NCBI GenBank assembly: GCA_959604655.1
Contig: CAUHCL010000111.1
Coordinates: 1 to 6,624, forward strand
DNA length: 6,624 bases
Source of the DNA: an uncultured Alistipes sp.
Lineage (GTDB): Bacteria; Bacteroidota; Bacteroidia; Bacteroidales; Rikenellaceae
Reading direction: 5' to 3'
Shown here piece by piece: positions 1 through 6,607 of this stretch (positions within the stretch are counted from its first letter, which is position 1; each line of letters opens with the position of its first letter). Under the pieces are notes generated by a model, which saw only the letters and a list, made by a program, of their open reading frames with translations, was not told the origin of the DNA and made no database searches. A program made the translations under genes and the position numbers.

Positions 1-2001
1 GCCAACATCGACCTGGAGCTTACCAAGACCACCAAGATCTATTTCGGCAGCAACGGCTATCTGAAGGTTCAGAAGAACCCGGGTGTGGCCAATACCAACT
101 ACATATGGGACGCTCAGGCCAACATCCATCCGTTGCGTCTGCCCACCGTTTATTCTAACGGCCAGCTGCCCGCAGTGGATTCGGAAGCGGCCACTTCGCC
201 TTACGTGATGATCAACCGCATGGGTCGCCGCAACGACCAGGAGTTCGCGGGCAAGACCACTCTGGCCATCGAGCAGGATCTGTCGATGATAACCGAGGGC
301 CTCAAGATACGTGCCCAGGGCGCTTACGACATCACCTCGTGGTTCAACGAGAGCCGTCTGATCCAGCCCGCGCTCTACGAGGCCGTAGGCCGTACCCAGC
401 AGGGCGAGCTGATCACCATAAATCGCGTGAGCGAGCAGGCTGCACACTATTCGAAGAGCACCAACCAGTATCGCAAGTATCACTTCGAGAGCACGCTCAA
501 CTACGACCGCGTGTTCGCCGACGACCACCGCGTGTCGGCTCTGGTATACTACTACATGAGCGACGAGAAGTACTCGAGCGAGAGTACCACCAACATGAAC
601 TCTATTCCGAAGCGTTATCAGGGTATATCGAGCCGAATCACCTACGGCTTCCGCGATACCTACATGCTCGATATCAACTTCGGTTACACGGGTTCGGAGA
701 ACTTCCAGCCGGGCCGCCGCTTCGGTTTCTTCCCCTCGGTGGCATTGGGTTGGGTCCCCACCAACTACGAGTTCATGAAGAAGGGACTTCCGTTCCTCGA
801 CTTCCTGAAGATCCGCGCCTCTTACGGTACCGTGGGTAACGACCGTATCTCGAACAAGCGCTTCCCCTATCTGACCATAGTACAGCGCGGCAGCAACAAT
901 CCGTGGGGTTCGACCTCGGCCGAGACCTTGTGGGAGACCTATACGGGTGCCGACAACCTCAACTGGGAGAAGGCCAGCAAGCTCGACGTGGGTATCGAGG
1001 GCCGTCTGTTCGGCGATCGCGTGAACTTCGTTGTCGACTTCTTCAACGACGTGCGCGACGGTATCTTCCAGGAGCGCCAGCAGGTGCCCGCATACGTGGG
1101 TCTTATGTCGAAGCCTTTCAGTAACATCGGTAAGATGCGCAGTTACGGTGCCGACGGTAACATCAGCTACACGGAGCGTCTGGGCAAGAACTCTTCGATC
1201 ACCCTGCGCGGTAACTTCACCTACTCGAAGAACGACGTGAAGAACTGGGAGGAGGCCAACCCCGCATATCCCTATCAGGAGGCGGCAGGTTATCCTTACG
1301 GCGTGGTACGCGGCTATCAGGCTGTGGGCCTGTTCAAGGACCAGCTCGATATCGAGACCAGCCCCGTGCAGACCTTCGGCGAGTACCGCCCGGGCGATAT
1401 CAAGTACCGCGATATCAACGGTGACGGACGTATCGACAATGATGACAAGGTGCCTATCGCATACAGCGCCACGCCGTTGCTCATGTACGGTTTCGGTGGT
1501 GAGTTCCAGTACAAGAACTTCACGCTGGGCGTGCTGTTCAAGGGTACGGGCAAGACCGACTTCTTCTACGGCGGTGCGGGCTACATCCCCTTCGCCAGCG
1601 GCAAGTTGGGTAATGTGCTCACGCAGGCGGCCGATCCCCGCAACCGCTGGATCCCGATGGATTACGCTCTGGCCAACGGCATAGATCCTTCGCTGGCCGA
1701 GAATCCCAACGCGAAATATCCCCGTCTGCAATACGGCAGCAACAACAACAACTCGCAGACTTCGACCTTCTGGAAGGGCGATTCGCATTACTTGCGTTTG
1801 CAGGAGATCACGCTCAACTACAACTTCAAGGCCAATGCCCTGCGCAAGATAGGCATACAGTCGGTGGACTTGCAGTTCGTGGGCAACAACCTCGCGGTAT
1901 GGGACAATGTGAAGATCTTCGATCCCGAGCAGGCTTCGAGCAACGGACGCGTATACCCCTTGCCCGCTACGTTCACCTTGCAGCTCTATCTGCATTTCTA
2001 A
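1..2001 (+). CDS. SusC/RagA-family TonB-dependent outer-membrane transporter, C-terminal part (5' end outside window)
   Basis: This is the barrel portion of a TonB-dependent transporter that imports oligosaccharides across the outer membrane, powered by TonB-ExbBD, with a SusD partner as lid. The frame is open from base 1 to the TAA at 1999-2001, giving 666 residues. Family members usually have about 1000 or more, so the signal peptide, plug domain and early strands lie upstream; the GTG at 85 is not a true start. Family hallmarks seen (residues of the fragment): GFFPSVALGW at 242-251, LKIRASYGTVGN at 269-280, and DINGDGRIDNDD at 471-482, an EF-hand-like acidic loop common in SusC proteins. 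The chain ends in LQLYLHF, with a terminal Phe and alternating hydrophobics as expected of a BAM beta-signal. It lies 18 nt upstream of the susD-like gene, so the two are almost certainly co-transcribed. No frameshift is visible. The substrate cannot be read from this part. Confidence 0.97.
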   Translation, partial: ANIDLELTKTTKIYFGSNGYLKVQKNPGVANTNYIWDAQANIHPLRLPTVYSNGQLPAVDSEAATSPYVMINRMGRRNDQEFAGKTTLAIEQDLSMITEGLKIRAQGAYDITSWFNESRLIQPALYEAVGRTQQGELITINRVSEQAAHYSKSTNQYRKYHFESTLNYDRVFADDHRVSALVYYYMSDEKYSSESTTNMNSIPKRYQGISSRITYGFRDTYMLDINFGYTGSENFQPGRRFGFFPSVALGWVPTNYEFMKKGLPFLDFLKIRASYGTVGNDRISNKRFPYLTIVQRGSNNPWGSTSAETLWETYTGADNLNWEKASKLDVGIEGRLFGDRVNFVVDFFNDVRDGIFQERQQVPAYVGLMSKPFSNIGKMRSYGADGNISYTERLGKNSSITLRGNFTYSKNDVKNWEEANPAYPYQEAAGYPYGVVRGYQAVGLFKDQLDIETSPVQTFGEYRPGDIKYRDINGDGRIDNDDKVPIAYSATPLLMYGFGGEFQYKNFTLGVLFKGTGKTDFFYGGAGYIPFASGKLGNVLTQAADPRNRWIPMDYALANGIDPSLAENPNAKYPRLQYGSNNNNSQTSTFWKGDSHYLRLQEITLNYNFKANALRKIGIQSVDLQFVGNNLAVWDNVKIFDPEQASSNGRVYPLPATFTLQLYLHF

Positions 2002-2019
2002 CATTAAAACACTACCAAA

Positions 2020-4023
2020 ATGAAGCGATTAAATATAATGATATTGTCGTTGATGGCAGCATCAATGTTCATGTCCTGCAACTTCCTCGATATCGACGAC
2101 TATTTCAGCGACGAGATAAAGATCGATTCGGTGTTCGCCAATAAACGTAATGTCGAGGCGTATGTGTGGGGTATCGCGGGTGAGTTCGGCGACGAGGGTT
2201 CTATCTATCAGAATGCCGACACTCCGGGACCGCTCGCTACCGACGAGGCGTTCACCATGTACGGTACGCAGCACAACTACAACGGCATGCGTCTGGTGCT
2301 TAACGAGATCAATGCCAACAACACCTACTCGCTGGGTAACGTGTGGACCAAGAGCTACCAGTGCATCCGCCGTGCCAACACCGTGTTCGCACGCATCGAC
2401 GAGGCCGTCGACCTCAAACCGACCGACCGCGCCCAGATTCTGGCGCTGAACCGTTTCATGCGTGCTTACGCATACTACAAGATCTGGCTCAACTTCGGTC
2501 CCGCCATCCTCATCGGCGACGAGGAGATCCCCTCGAACCTCGATCTGGAGGCTTACGACCGTCCCCGCGCCACCAACGACGAGACTGTCGAGTACATCTG
2601 CTCGGAGCTGGAGGAGGCTGCCAAGTATCTGCCCGACACCCGTTCGATCATGGAGTTCGGACGTCCCACCCGCGCTGCGGCCTACGGTCTTATCGCGCGT
2701 CTGCGTCTCTACCATGCCAGCCCTCTGTGGAACGGAGGTTCGGCGGCCCGCCGCTGCTTCGGTACGTGGACCCGCTCGACCGACCGCGCATATTATGTGA
2801 ATCTTGAGTACAACGAGGAGCGCTGGGCCGTGGCTGCCGCCGCTGCCAAGCGTGTGATGGAGATGACCAAGGGCGGTGCCCCCATGTTCCGTCTCTACAC
2901 CGTCGACGCCGATTCGGAGACCCCCGAAATGGCCAAGGGCGTGACCTCGGATCCCAACTACTACAAGCCGTGGCCCGAGGGTGCCGCAGGCATCGACCAC
3001 TACCGTTCGTATTCGGAGGGATTCACGGGCGAGGCCGTGCTGGCCACCAACCCCGAGTATGTGTGGGCGCGTAAGAGTTCGACGCTGGCTGCCAATACCC
3101 AGATGTCGTTCCCGCTCAAGTCAGGCGGCTGGAACGGTATGGCGGTTCCGCAGAAGATCATCGACAACTACGCGATGTACGACGGCCGCACGATCGACGA
3201 TTCGAGCGAGGAGTATCCCTACTCGGAGTCGGGCTTCACCACCTCGGCGAAGTCGTTCTCGGGCTACCGTCTCAACTCGGGTGTATATAACATGTACGCC
3301 AACCGCGAGATGCGTTTCTACGCTTCGATCGGTTTCAGCGAGTGCTACTGGCCCATGAGCTCGACCACCTCGTCGGGTAAGTACAACAAGACCATCGCCT
3401 ACTACTACGACAACGAGAACGGCAAGCAGAACTCGGCTACCGACTACACCCCCACGGGTTACGTGATCAAGAAGTACATCCACTCGTCGGATGCGTGGGA
3501 CGGCGACAACGCCGCCCGCATGGAGAAGGCATTCCCCATCATCCGCTACGCCGACATCCTGCTGATGTACGCCGAGGCACTGAACAATCTGACCCCGGGC
3601 AAGGTGTACAACATCACCATGGGCGACAAGACCTACGAGATCTCTCGCGACGTGAACGAGATACGCGGCGCCTTCGACCAGGTGCGCCACCGCGCAGGTC
3701 TGCCGGGCCTGACCGACGCCGAGGTGAACGATCCCGACACGTTCCAGACCGTGCTGGTGAAGGAGCGCATGATCGAGTTCCTCCACGAGAACCACCGCTA
3801 CTACGACGTACGCCGCTGGGGTATCTACGAGCAGGTGGAGAACGAGACTATCATGGGTATGAATGTCGACGGCGGCAAGGATACCTTCTACCAGCGCGTG
3901 GTGCCCAATACGTCGCGTATCGGTTCGCGCCTGGTGCACAAGAAGCTGGTGCTGCTGCCCATTCCTCTGGCCGAGGTGCGTAAGCTGCCCTCTTGCGATC
4001 AGAATCCCGGATGGGAGGATTAA
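2020..4023 (+). CDS. SusD/RagB-family outer-membrane glycan-binding lipoprotein
   Basis: This is a surface lipoprotein of 667 residues that binds glycan and caps the SusC-like transporter encoded just upstream. The ATG at 2020 gives a type II signal peptide (K2-R3, hydrophobic stretch, then FMSC with the lipid-bearing Cys at residue 20), followed by acidic residues (NFLDIDD) that suit surface export. The helical TPR-like N-terminal half shows family motifs: the WTKSYQCIRRANTVF segment around 109-123, FMRAYAYYKIWLNFG at 146-160, and a helix at about 214-232 leading into SPLWNGG. The C-terminal half has IRYADILLMYAEA at 508-520, the ERMIEFLHENHRYYDVRRW block at 582-600, and a PIP...QNPGW tail at 647-665, all diagnostic of SusD_RagB. 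It is longer than starch SusD (about 550), with the extra length in the middle between these blocks. The leader and first codons are AT-rich with no Shine-Dalgarno sequence. Ligand unknown. Confidence 0.97.
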   Translation: MKRLNIMILSLMAASMFMSCNFLDIDDYFSDEIKIDSVFANKRNVEAYVWGIAGEFGDEGSIYQNADTPGPLATDEAFTMYGTQHNYNGMRLVLNEINANNTYSLGNVWTKSYQCIRRANTVFARIDEAVDLKPTDRAQILALNRFMRAYAYYKIWLNFGPAILIGDEEIPSNLDLEAYDRPRATNDETVEYICSELEEAAKYLPDTRSIMEFGRPTRAAAYGLIARLRLYHASPLWNGGSAARRCFGTWTRSTDRAYYVNLEYNEERWAVAAAAAKRVMEMTKGGAPMFRLYTVDADSETPEMAKGVTSDPNYYKPWPEGAAGIDHYRSYSEGFTGEAVLATNPEYVWARKSSTLAANTQMSFPLKSGGWNGMAVPQKIIDNYAMYDGRTIDDSSEEYPYSESGFTTSAKSFSGYRLNSGVYNMYANREMRFYASIGFSECYWPMSSTTSSGKYNKTIAYYYDNENGKQNSATDYTPTGYVIKKYIHSSDAWDGDNAARMEKAFPIIRYADILLMYAEALNNLTPGKVYNITMGDKTYEISRDVNEIRGAFDQVRHRAGLPGLTDAEVNDPDTFQTVLVKERMIEFLHENHRYYDVRRWGIYEQVENETIMGMNVDGGKDTFYQRVVPNTSRIGSRLVHKKLVLLPIPLAEVRKLPSCDQNPGWED

Positions 4024-4042
4024 TCGGGTTGAATCTTAAAAA

Positions 4043-4054
4043 ATTTGATCAAAT
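4043..4054. repeat. 12-bp perfect palindrome abutting the start codon of the DUF1735 gene
   Basis: ATTTGATCAAAT equals its own reverse complement and ends one base before the ATG at 4055. It lies in the 31-nt AT-rich spacer after susD. It could be a small operator-like site or a weak RNA hairpin over the initiation region. AT-rich leaders produce palindromes easily, so a function is not supported beyond position and symmetry. Confidence 0.3.
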
Positions 4055-4993
4055 ATGAAGTTAAGATATTTAATGACTGCCGCGGCGCTCGTCTCGCTCG
4101 TTGCCTGCAACGACGACGAGGTGTTCGAGAAAGAGCAGTATAAGAACGTGTTCGGCTTCGTGAGCGAGTCCGACAATACCAATACCAAGGTCGTGAGCCT
4201 GCACAAGGAGGAGTCGGTGGGATATATGTCGTTGTCGATGGGCGGCAGCAACCCCATCAAGAACGACGTGACGATCAACATCGTCGAGGACGAGTCGCTT
4301 ATCGACGACTACAACAGCGCGAATTTCGATACCGAGGTGTCGAAGTACGCCATCCACATGCCCAAGTCGAAGTACGACATACTCTCTTACAAGTGTGTCA
4401 TCAAGGCGGGCGAGGCGCTGGGAACCATTCCCGTGAAGATACGTCCCGAGGGGCTGTCGCCCGACTCTACCTACTTCATCCCCGTGCGCATCGACAACTA
4501 CGACGGCTGCGAGATGAATCCCGACAAGGGTACGCTGCTGATGAAGGTCGCATTCAAGAACCGCTGGGCCACCAGTACGGGTACGGGTTACTCGATGCTC
4601 GGCAAGCGCCGCAACGTGACGGGTACCACCGAGATCTCGATGCCCGGAACGAAGACGCTGCATGCCTACGGAAGCAACAGCGTGCGCGTGATGCCCGGCA
4701 ACGAGACGTTCAAGGCCGACAAGCACACGCTCGAGGCCAAGGCCATGATTCTTGAGGTGGAGGATACGCCCGAGGATGTGAAGAAGGTGACCATCAAGCC
4801 TCTGCGCGACCTTCAGGTGACGCAGATCGACGGCGACAAGTTCTACCCGAACACCTACGCCATCGTCGACGACGGATTCAACGTCTACAAGATGTTCCTG
4901 CTGCACTACTACTATACCATAGGTAACAATACGTATGAGATGAAGGAGGAGTTGCGCATCAAGTATATCGAGTCCGAAGAAGATGCAGAATAA
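4055..4993 (+). CDS. DUF1735 / DUF4361-type surface lipoprotein, SusE/F-position putative glycan-binding protein
   Basis: This is a predicted lipoprotein of 312 residues, third in the operon and 31 nt after susD. The ATG at 4055 gives a short signal peptide with lipobox LVAC and Cys at residue 18, followed by NDDE, an acidic stretch like Bacteroidota surface-export signals. Residues about 28-166 resemble the N-terminal domain of BT_3987-like proteins (DUF1735): an early YKNVFGF strand, then VTINIVEDESLIDDYN at 72-87, IKAGEALGTIPVKI at 116-129 and STYFIPVRI at 138-146. Residues about 172-303 resemble the BT_3044-like C-terminal domain (DUF4361), with GYSMLGKR, LHAYGSNSVRV and a final aromatic segment around KMFLLHYYYTIG. 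Such proteins recur beside SusCD pairs and are thought to bind glycan at the surface. No catalytic motif is seen. The DUF1735 call is firmer than the DUF4361 call, and the binding role is inferred from position. Confidence 0.9.
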   Translation: MKLRYLMTAAALVSLVACNDDEVFEKEQYKNVFGFVSESDNTNTKVVSLHKEESVGYMSLSMGGSNPIKNDVTINIVEDESLIDDYNSANFDTEVSKYAIHMPKSKYDILSYKCVIKAGEALGTIPVKIRPEGLSPDSTYFIPVRIDNYDGCEMNPDKGTLLMKVAFKNRWATSTGTGYSMLGKRRNVTGTTEISMPGTKTLHAYGSNSVRVMPGNETFKADKHTLEAKAMILEVEDTPEDVKKVTIKPLRDLQVTQIDGDKFYPNTYAIVDDGFNVYKMFLLHYYYTIGNNTYEMKEELRIKYIESEEDAE

Positions 4994-5003
4994 TCGAGTT
5001 TAA

Positions 5004-5065
5004 CGTTTTCTGCGAGCCGAAGGCATGACCCGAACAGGTTCGGGTCGTGCCGAGGCGGGAAAACG
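5004..5065 (+). other. Intergenic stem-loop between the DUF1735 gene and the CBM6-like gene
   Basis: The 107-nt gap between the two lipoprotein genes can fold into a long hairpin. The core stem pairs 5022-5034 with 5039-5051 (13 bp including one G-U pair) around a CAGG loop. Below it, after internal loops, GCC at 5016-5018 can pair with GGC at 5054-5056. CGTTTTC at 5004-5010 pairs perfectly with GAAAACG at 5059-5065 at the base. No T-run follows, so it is not a standard terminator. It could stabilise or be a processing site in the operon mRNA, could lower expression of the last gene, or could be a small intergenic repeat. The pairing is directly visible; the role is inference. Confidence 0.6.
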
Positions 5066-5100
5066 ACTGTTGTAAAACGAACTTTTAATACTTGCGCAAA

Positions 5101-6165
5101 ATGAAAAAACATGTTGTTAAGATAATGATGCTGTTCTCTCTGCCGTTGTTGGCGATGGTCTCGTGCGACAACTTCGAGAGAACGGAGGTGGAGGCCGCCA
5201 TTACGGTAAACTACAATGCCGTTACCCTGTTCGAGGGTGAGACCAAGCAGCTCGTTGCCAGTCCTGCCGACGGCGGCAAGTATGCGTGGATAAGTAAGGA
5301 CGAGACCATTGCCACCGTCGACGGATCGGGTATGGTTACGGCCGTGGCTCATGGCGTGACTTCGGTAGTCTGCTCGCGCGACGGAATGTCGTTCGAGGTG
5401 GAGATCGTCGTTAACGAGAAGATCGAGTTGGAGGATGTCAAGCTGCGTTGCGACGCCATTCTGGAGCTGGCCGTGGAGGCCACCCAGACCGTGGCTGTCG
5501 AGGTATTCCCCGCCGAGGCCAACGACGTGCCTCTGGATGATTTCGACTGGTGGTCGGACGACGAATCGGTGGCTCGCGTGAGCGATGCGGGTGTGATCAA
5601 AGGCATCGGCATAGGCGAGACTACGATCCACTATCGTCGCGGCGATATCTTCAAGGAGATCACCGTTGTGGTCGACACTTCGTTCCCGCTCAGAAAGGGT
5701 CAGCCGTTCGTGGTTAAGGCCGACGGTCCCTCGGAACTGTGGTTCCGCGACTTCGATCGCGGCGGTAAGAACATCGCGTTCTATGACACCGGCGGTGGCG
5801 GCGGTAACACCTACCGTGCCGATATGGGTGACTTCACGAGCAGTATGGTCACCATCGAGGGCGGCGGCAACTTGGGCTACCTCGATACAGGCGAGTGGTA
5901 CATCTACTCTATCGACGTCGAGCAGGCCGGTGCCTACGAGGTGACGGTCAATATGGGCGGCGGTGGCAACGACGGCTGGTACCACTTCGAGTTGGACGGC
6001 GTCCGCGCATGCGACAACTTCATGGCGCCCAACACGGGCGGCTGGGGTAACTTCGCCGACTTTAAGGTTACGATCGACCTGCCCGCAGGCTTGCACAAAC
6101 TGAAGTTCTATGCCGATACGGCTGCTCACAACCCGAAACACATGACGTTCGTACGTGTGGAGTAG
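5101..6165 (+). CDS. Surface lipoprotein with two Big_2 Ig-like domains and a C-terminal CBM6-like domain
   Basis: This is a predicted surface glycan-binding lipoprotein of 354 residues, last gene of the operon. I chose the ATG at 5101: it is followed directly by Lys-Lys and a hydrophobic signal peptide ending in MVSC (Cys22), whereas the in-frame TTG at 5092 only adds three residues. Two Ig-like repeats follow. Repeat 1 (about 33-104) has the Big_2 pattern VTLFEGETKQL, YAWISKDETIATVD, GMVTAVAHGVTSV. Repeat 2 (about 108-191) has WWSDDESVARVSDAG and KGIGIGETTIHY. Residues about 203-354 resemble CBM6: DTGGGGGNTYR, GYLDTGEWYIYSIDV with W266, WYHFELDG, NTGGWGNF with W315, then LPAGLHKLKFY and a closing HNPKHMTFVRV. 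W266 and W315 with the late Asn344 are candidate sugar contacts by analogy with CBM6. There is no catalytic domain, so it looks like a binding head on an Ig stalk. The domain order is clear, but the ligand is unknown. Confidence 0.88.
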   Translation: MKKHVVKIMMLFSLPLLAMVSCDNFERTEVEAAITVNYNAVTLFEGETKQLVASPADGGKYAWISKDETIATVDGSGMVTAVAHGVTSVVCSRDGMSFEVEIVVNEKIELEDVKLRCDAILELAVEATQTVAVEVFPAEANDVPLDDFDWWSDDESVARVSDAGVIKGIGIGETTIHYRRGDIFKEITVVVDTSFPLRKGQPFVVKADGPSELWFRDFDRGGKNIAFYDTGGGGGNTYRADMGDFTSSMVTIEGGGNLGYLDTGEWYIYSIDVEQAGAYEVTVNMGGGGNDGWYHFELDGVRACDNFMAPNTGGWGNFADFKVTIDLPAGLHKLKFYADTAAHNPKHMTFVRVE

Positions 6166-6186
6166 GTCGGATTGACGATATTTTCG

Positions 6187-6217
6187 AGGACCGTCCCTTG
6201 CGGGGCGGTCCTTTTTT
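6187..6217 (+). terminator. Rho-independent terminator of the operon
   Basis: An 11-bp stem (6187-6197 with 6202-6212, one G-U pair) closes a TTGC loop and runs straight into six Ts at 6212-6217. It begins 22 bases after the stop codon of the CBM6-like gene, where an operon terminator is expected. There is no T-run on the opposite strand, so it works for + strand transcripts only. It marks the CBM6-like lipoprotein as the last gene of this transcript. Confidence 0.93.
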
Positions 6218-6334
6218 GTGTTTGTATAGAGTCATTCGCGTCGGCGATGCGGCCCTGCGGCCTCGGCGGGCATGACGCGGTTTGGTGGTCGGGCGGCAGC
6301 CTGCGGTGGTCCGCTCGATGAGCGAATGCGAATA

Positions 6335-6382
6335 GCGGGCCTCCGCGGGGCGAGGCTGCGGCCCGCGCAGTCCTGCGGACTG
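6335..6382 (+). other. Pair of adjacent hairpins, the second followed by a T-rich stretch
   Basis: GCGGGCC at 6335-6341 pairs perfectly with GGCCCGC at 6360-6366. One base later CAGTCC at 6368-6373 pairs with GGACTG at 6377-6382 around a TGC loop. The second hairpin is followed by TATTTTCGGTTTTT, so it resembles a weak terminator, perhaps a backup for the strong one about 150 bases upstream or the end of a small transcript. No start site for such a transcript is visible. Confidence 0.4.
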
Positions 6383-6465
6383 TATTTTCGGTTTTTGGCC
6401 TGCTGTTTGCCGACGGCGGCAGGAATGCTTTAGCAGTCCGCCGCGGTGGGGCGTCGGCGAACTGC

Positions 6466-6482
6466 GCGGCTCAAGGAGCCGC
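6466..6482. other. Short perfect hairpin in the intergenic tail
   Basis: GCGGCTC at 6466-6472 pairs perfectly with GAGCCGC at 6476-6482 around an AAG loop. It is followed by AAAATAC on the + strand and has no T-run on either side, so it is not a terminator. The neighbouring ACTGCGC (6461-6467) and AAAATAC (6483-6489) are reverse complements of GCGCAGT (6365-6371) and GTATTTT (6382-6388), so distant pairing with the upstream hairpins is possible. Confidence 0.4.
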
Positions 6483-6558
6483 AAAATACACGTGCGTCAG
6501 CCCATCCCGCGGCAGAAGCGATTTCGGGAAAAGGGCGGGCGCAGCGACGGAGCGTAAA

Positions 6559-6607
6559 GAATCGGAAATCTTTTGATTGCTTCAAAAGTGCCGAAGGCAT
6601 CCGATTC
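6559..6607. other. Possible three-way-junction structured element near the right edge
   Basis: GAATCGGA at 6559-6566 pairs perfectly with TCCGATTC at 6600-6607 as a closing stem. Inside it are two arms: CTTTTGA 6570-6576 with TCAAAAG 6582-6588 (loop TTGCT), and GCC 6590-6592 with GGC 6596-6598 (loop GAA). The second arm contains the 11-mer GCCGAAGGCAT that also occurs at 5016-5026 beside the other intergenic hairpin. It does not match a tRNA cloverleaf. It may be an intergenic repeat or the start of something that continues beyond the window. Confidence 0.45.

Noticed and set aside
85..87. GTG as the start of the SusC-like gene
   Set aside because: The same frame is open back to base 1 and the upstream codons read as normal SusC barrel sequence, so the gene simply begins outside the window.
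2062..3000. 312-residue − strand open frame inside the SusD gene (similar ones at 3121-3939 and 4070-4906)
   Set aside because: These mirror the codon bias of the + strand genes, have no lipobox, domain or family motif, and lack upstream signals.
5081..5100. Possible Bacteroides-type promoter (TAnnTTTG) before the last gene
   Set aside because: The nearest match is poor, no TTTG box sits at the right upstream distance, and it would place the transcription start on the ATG itself.
4912..6141. 409-residue open frame on the − strand covering the last gene and the spacer before it
   Set aside because: It lies antisense to a gene with clear signal peptide and domain motifs, its product is Val/His/Arg-rich without recognisable motifs, and GC-rich codon usage commonly leaves such antisense frames open.
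6068..6484. 138-residue − strand open frame spanning the intergenic tail and terminator
   Set aside because: The product is Arg/Pro/Ser-rich low-complexity sequence, it reads through the operon terminator and overlaps the end of the CBM6-like gene, and it has no initiation leader of the Bacteroidota type.
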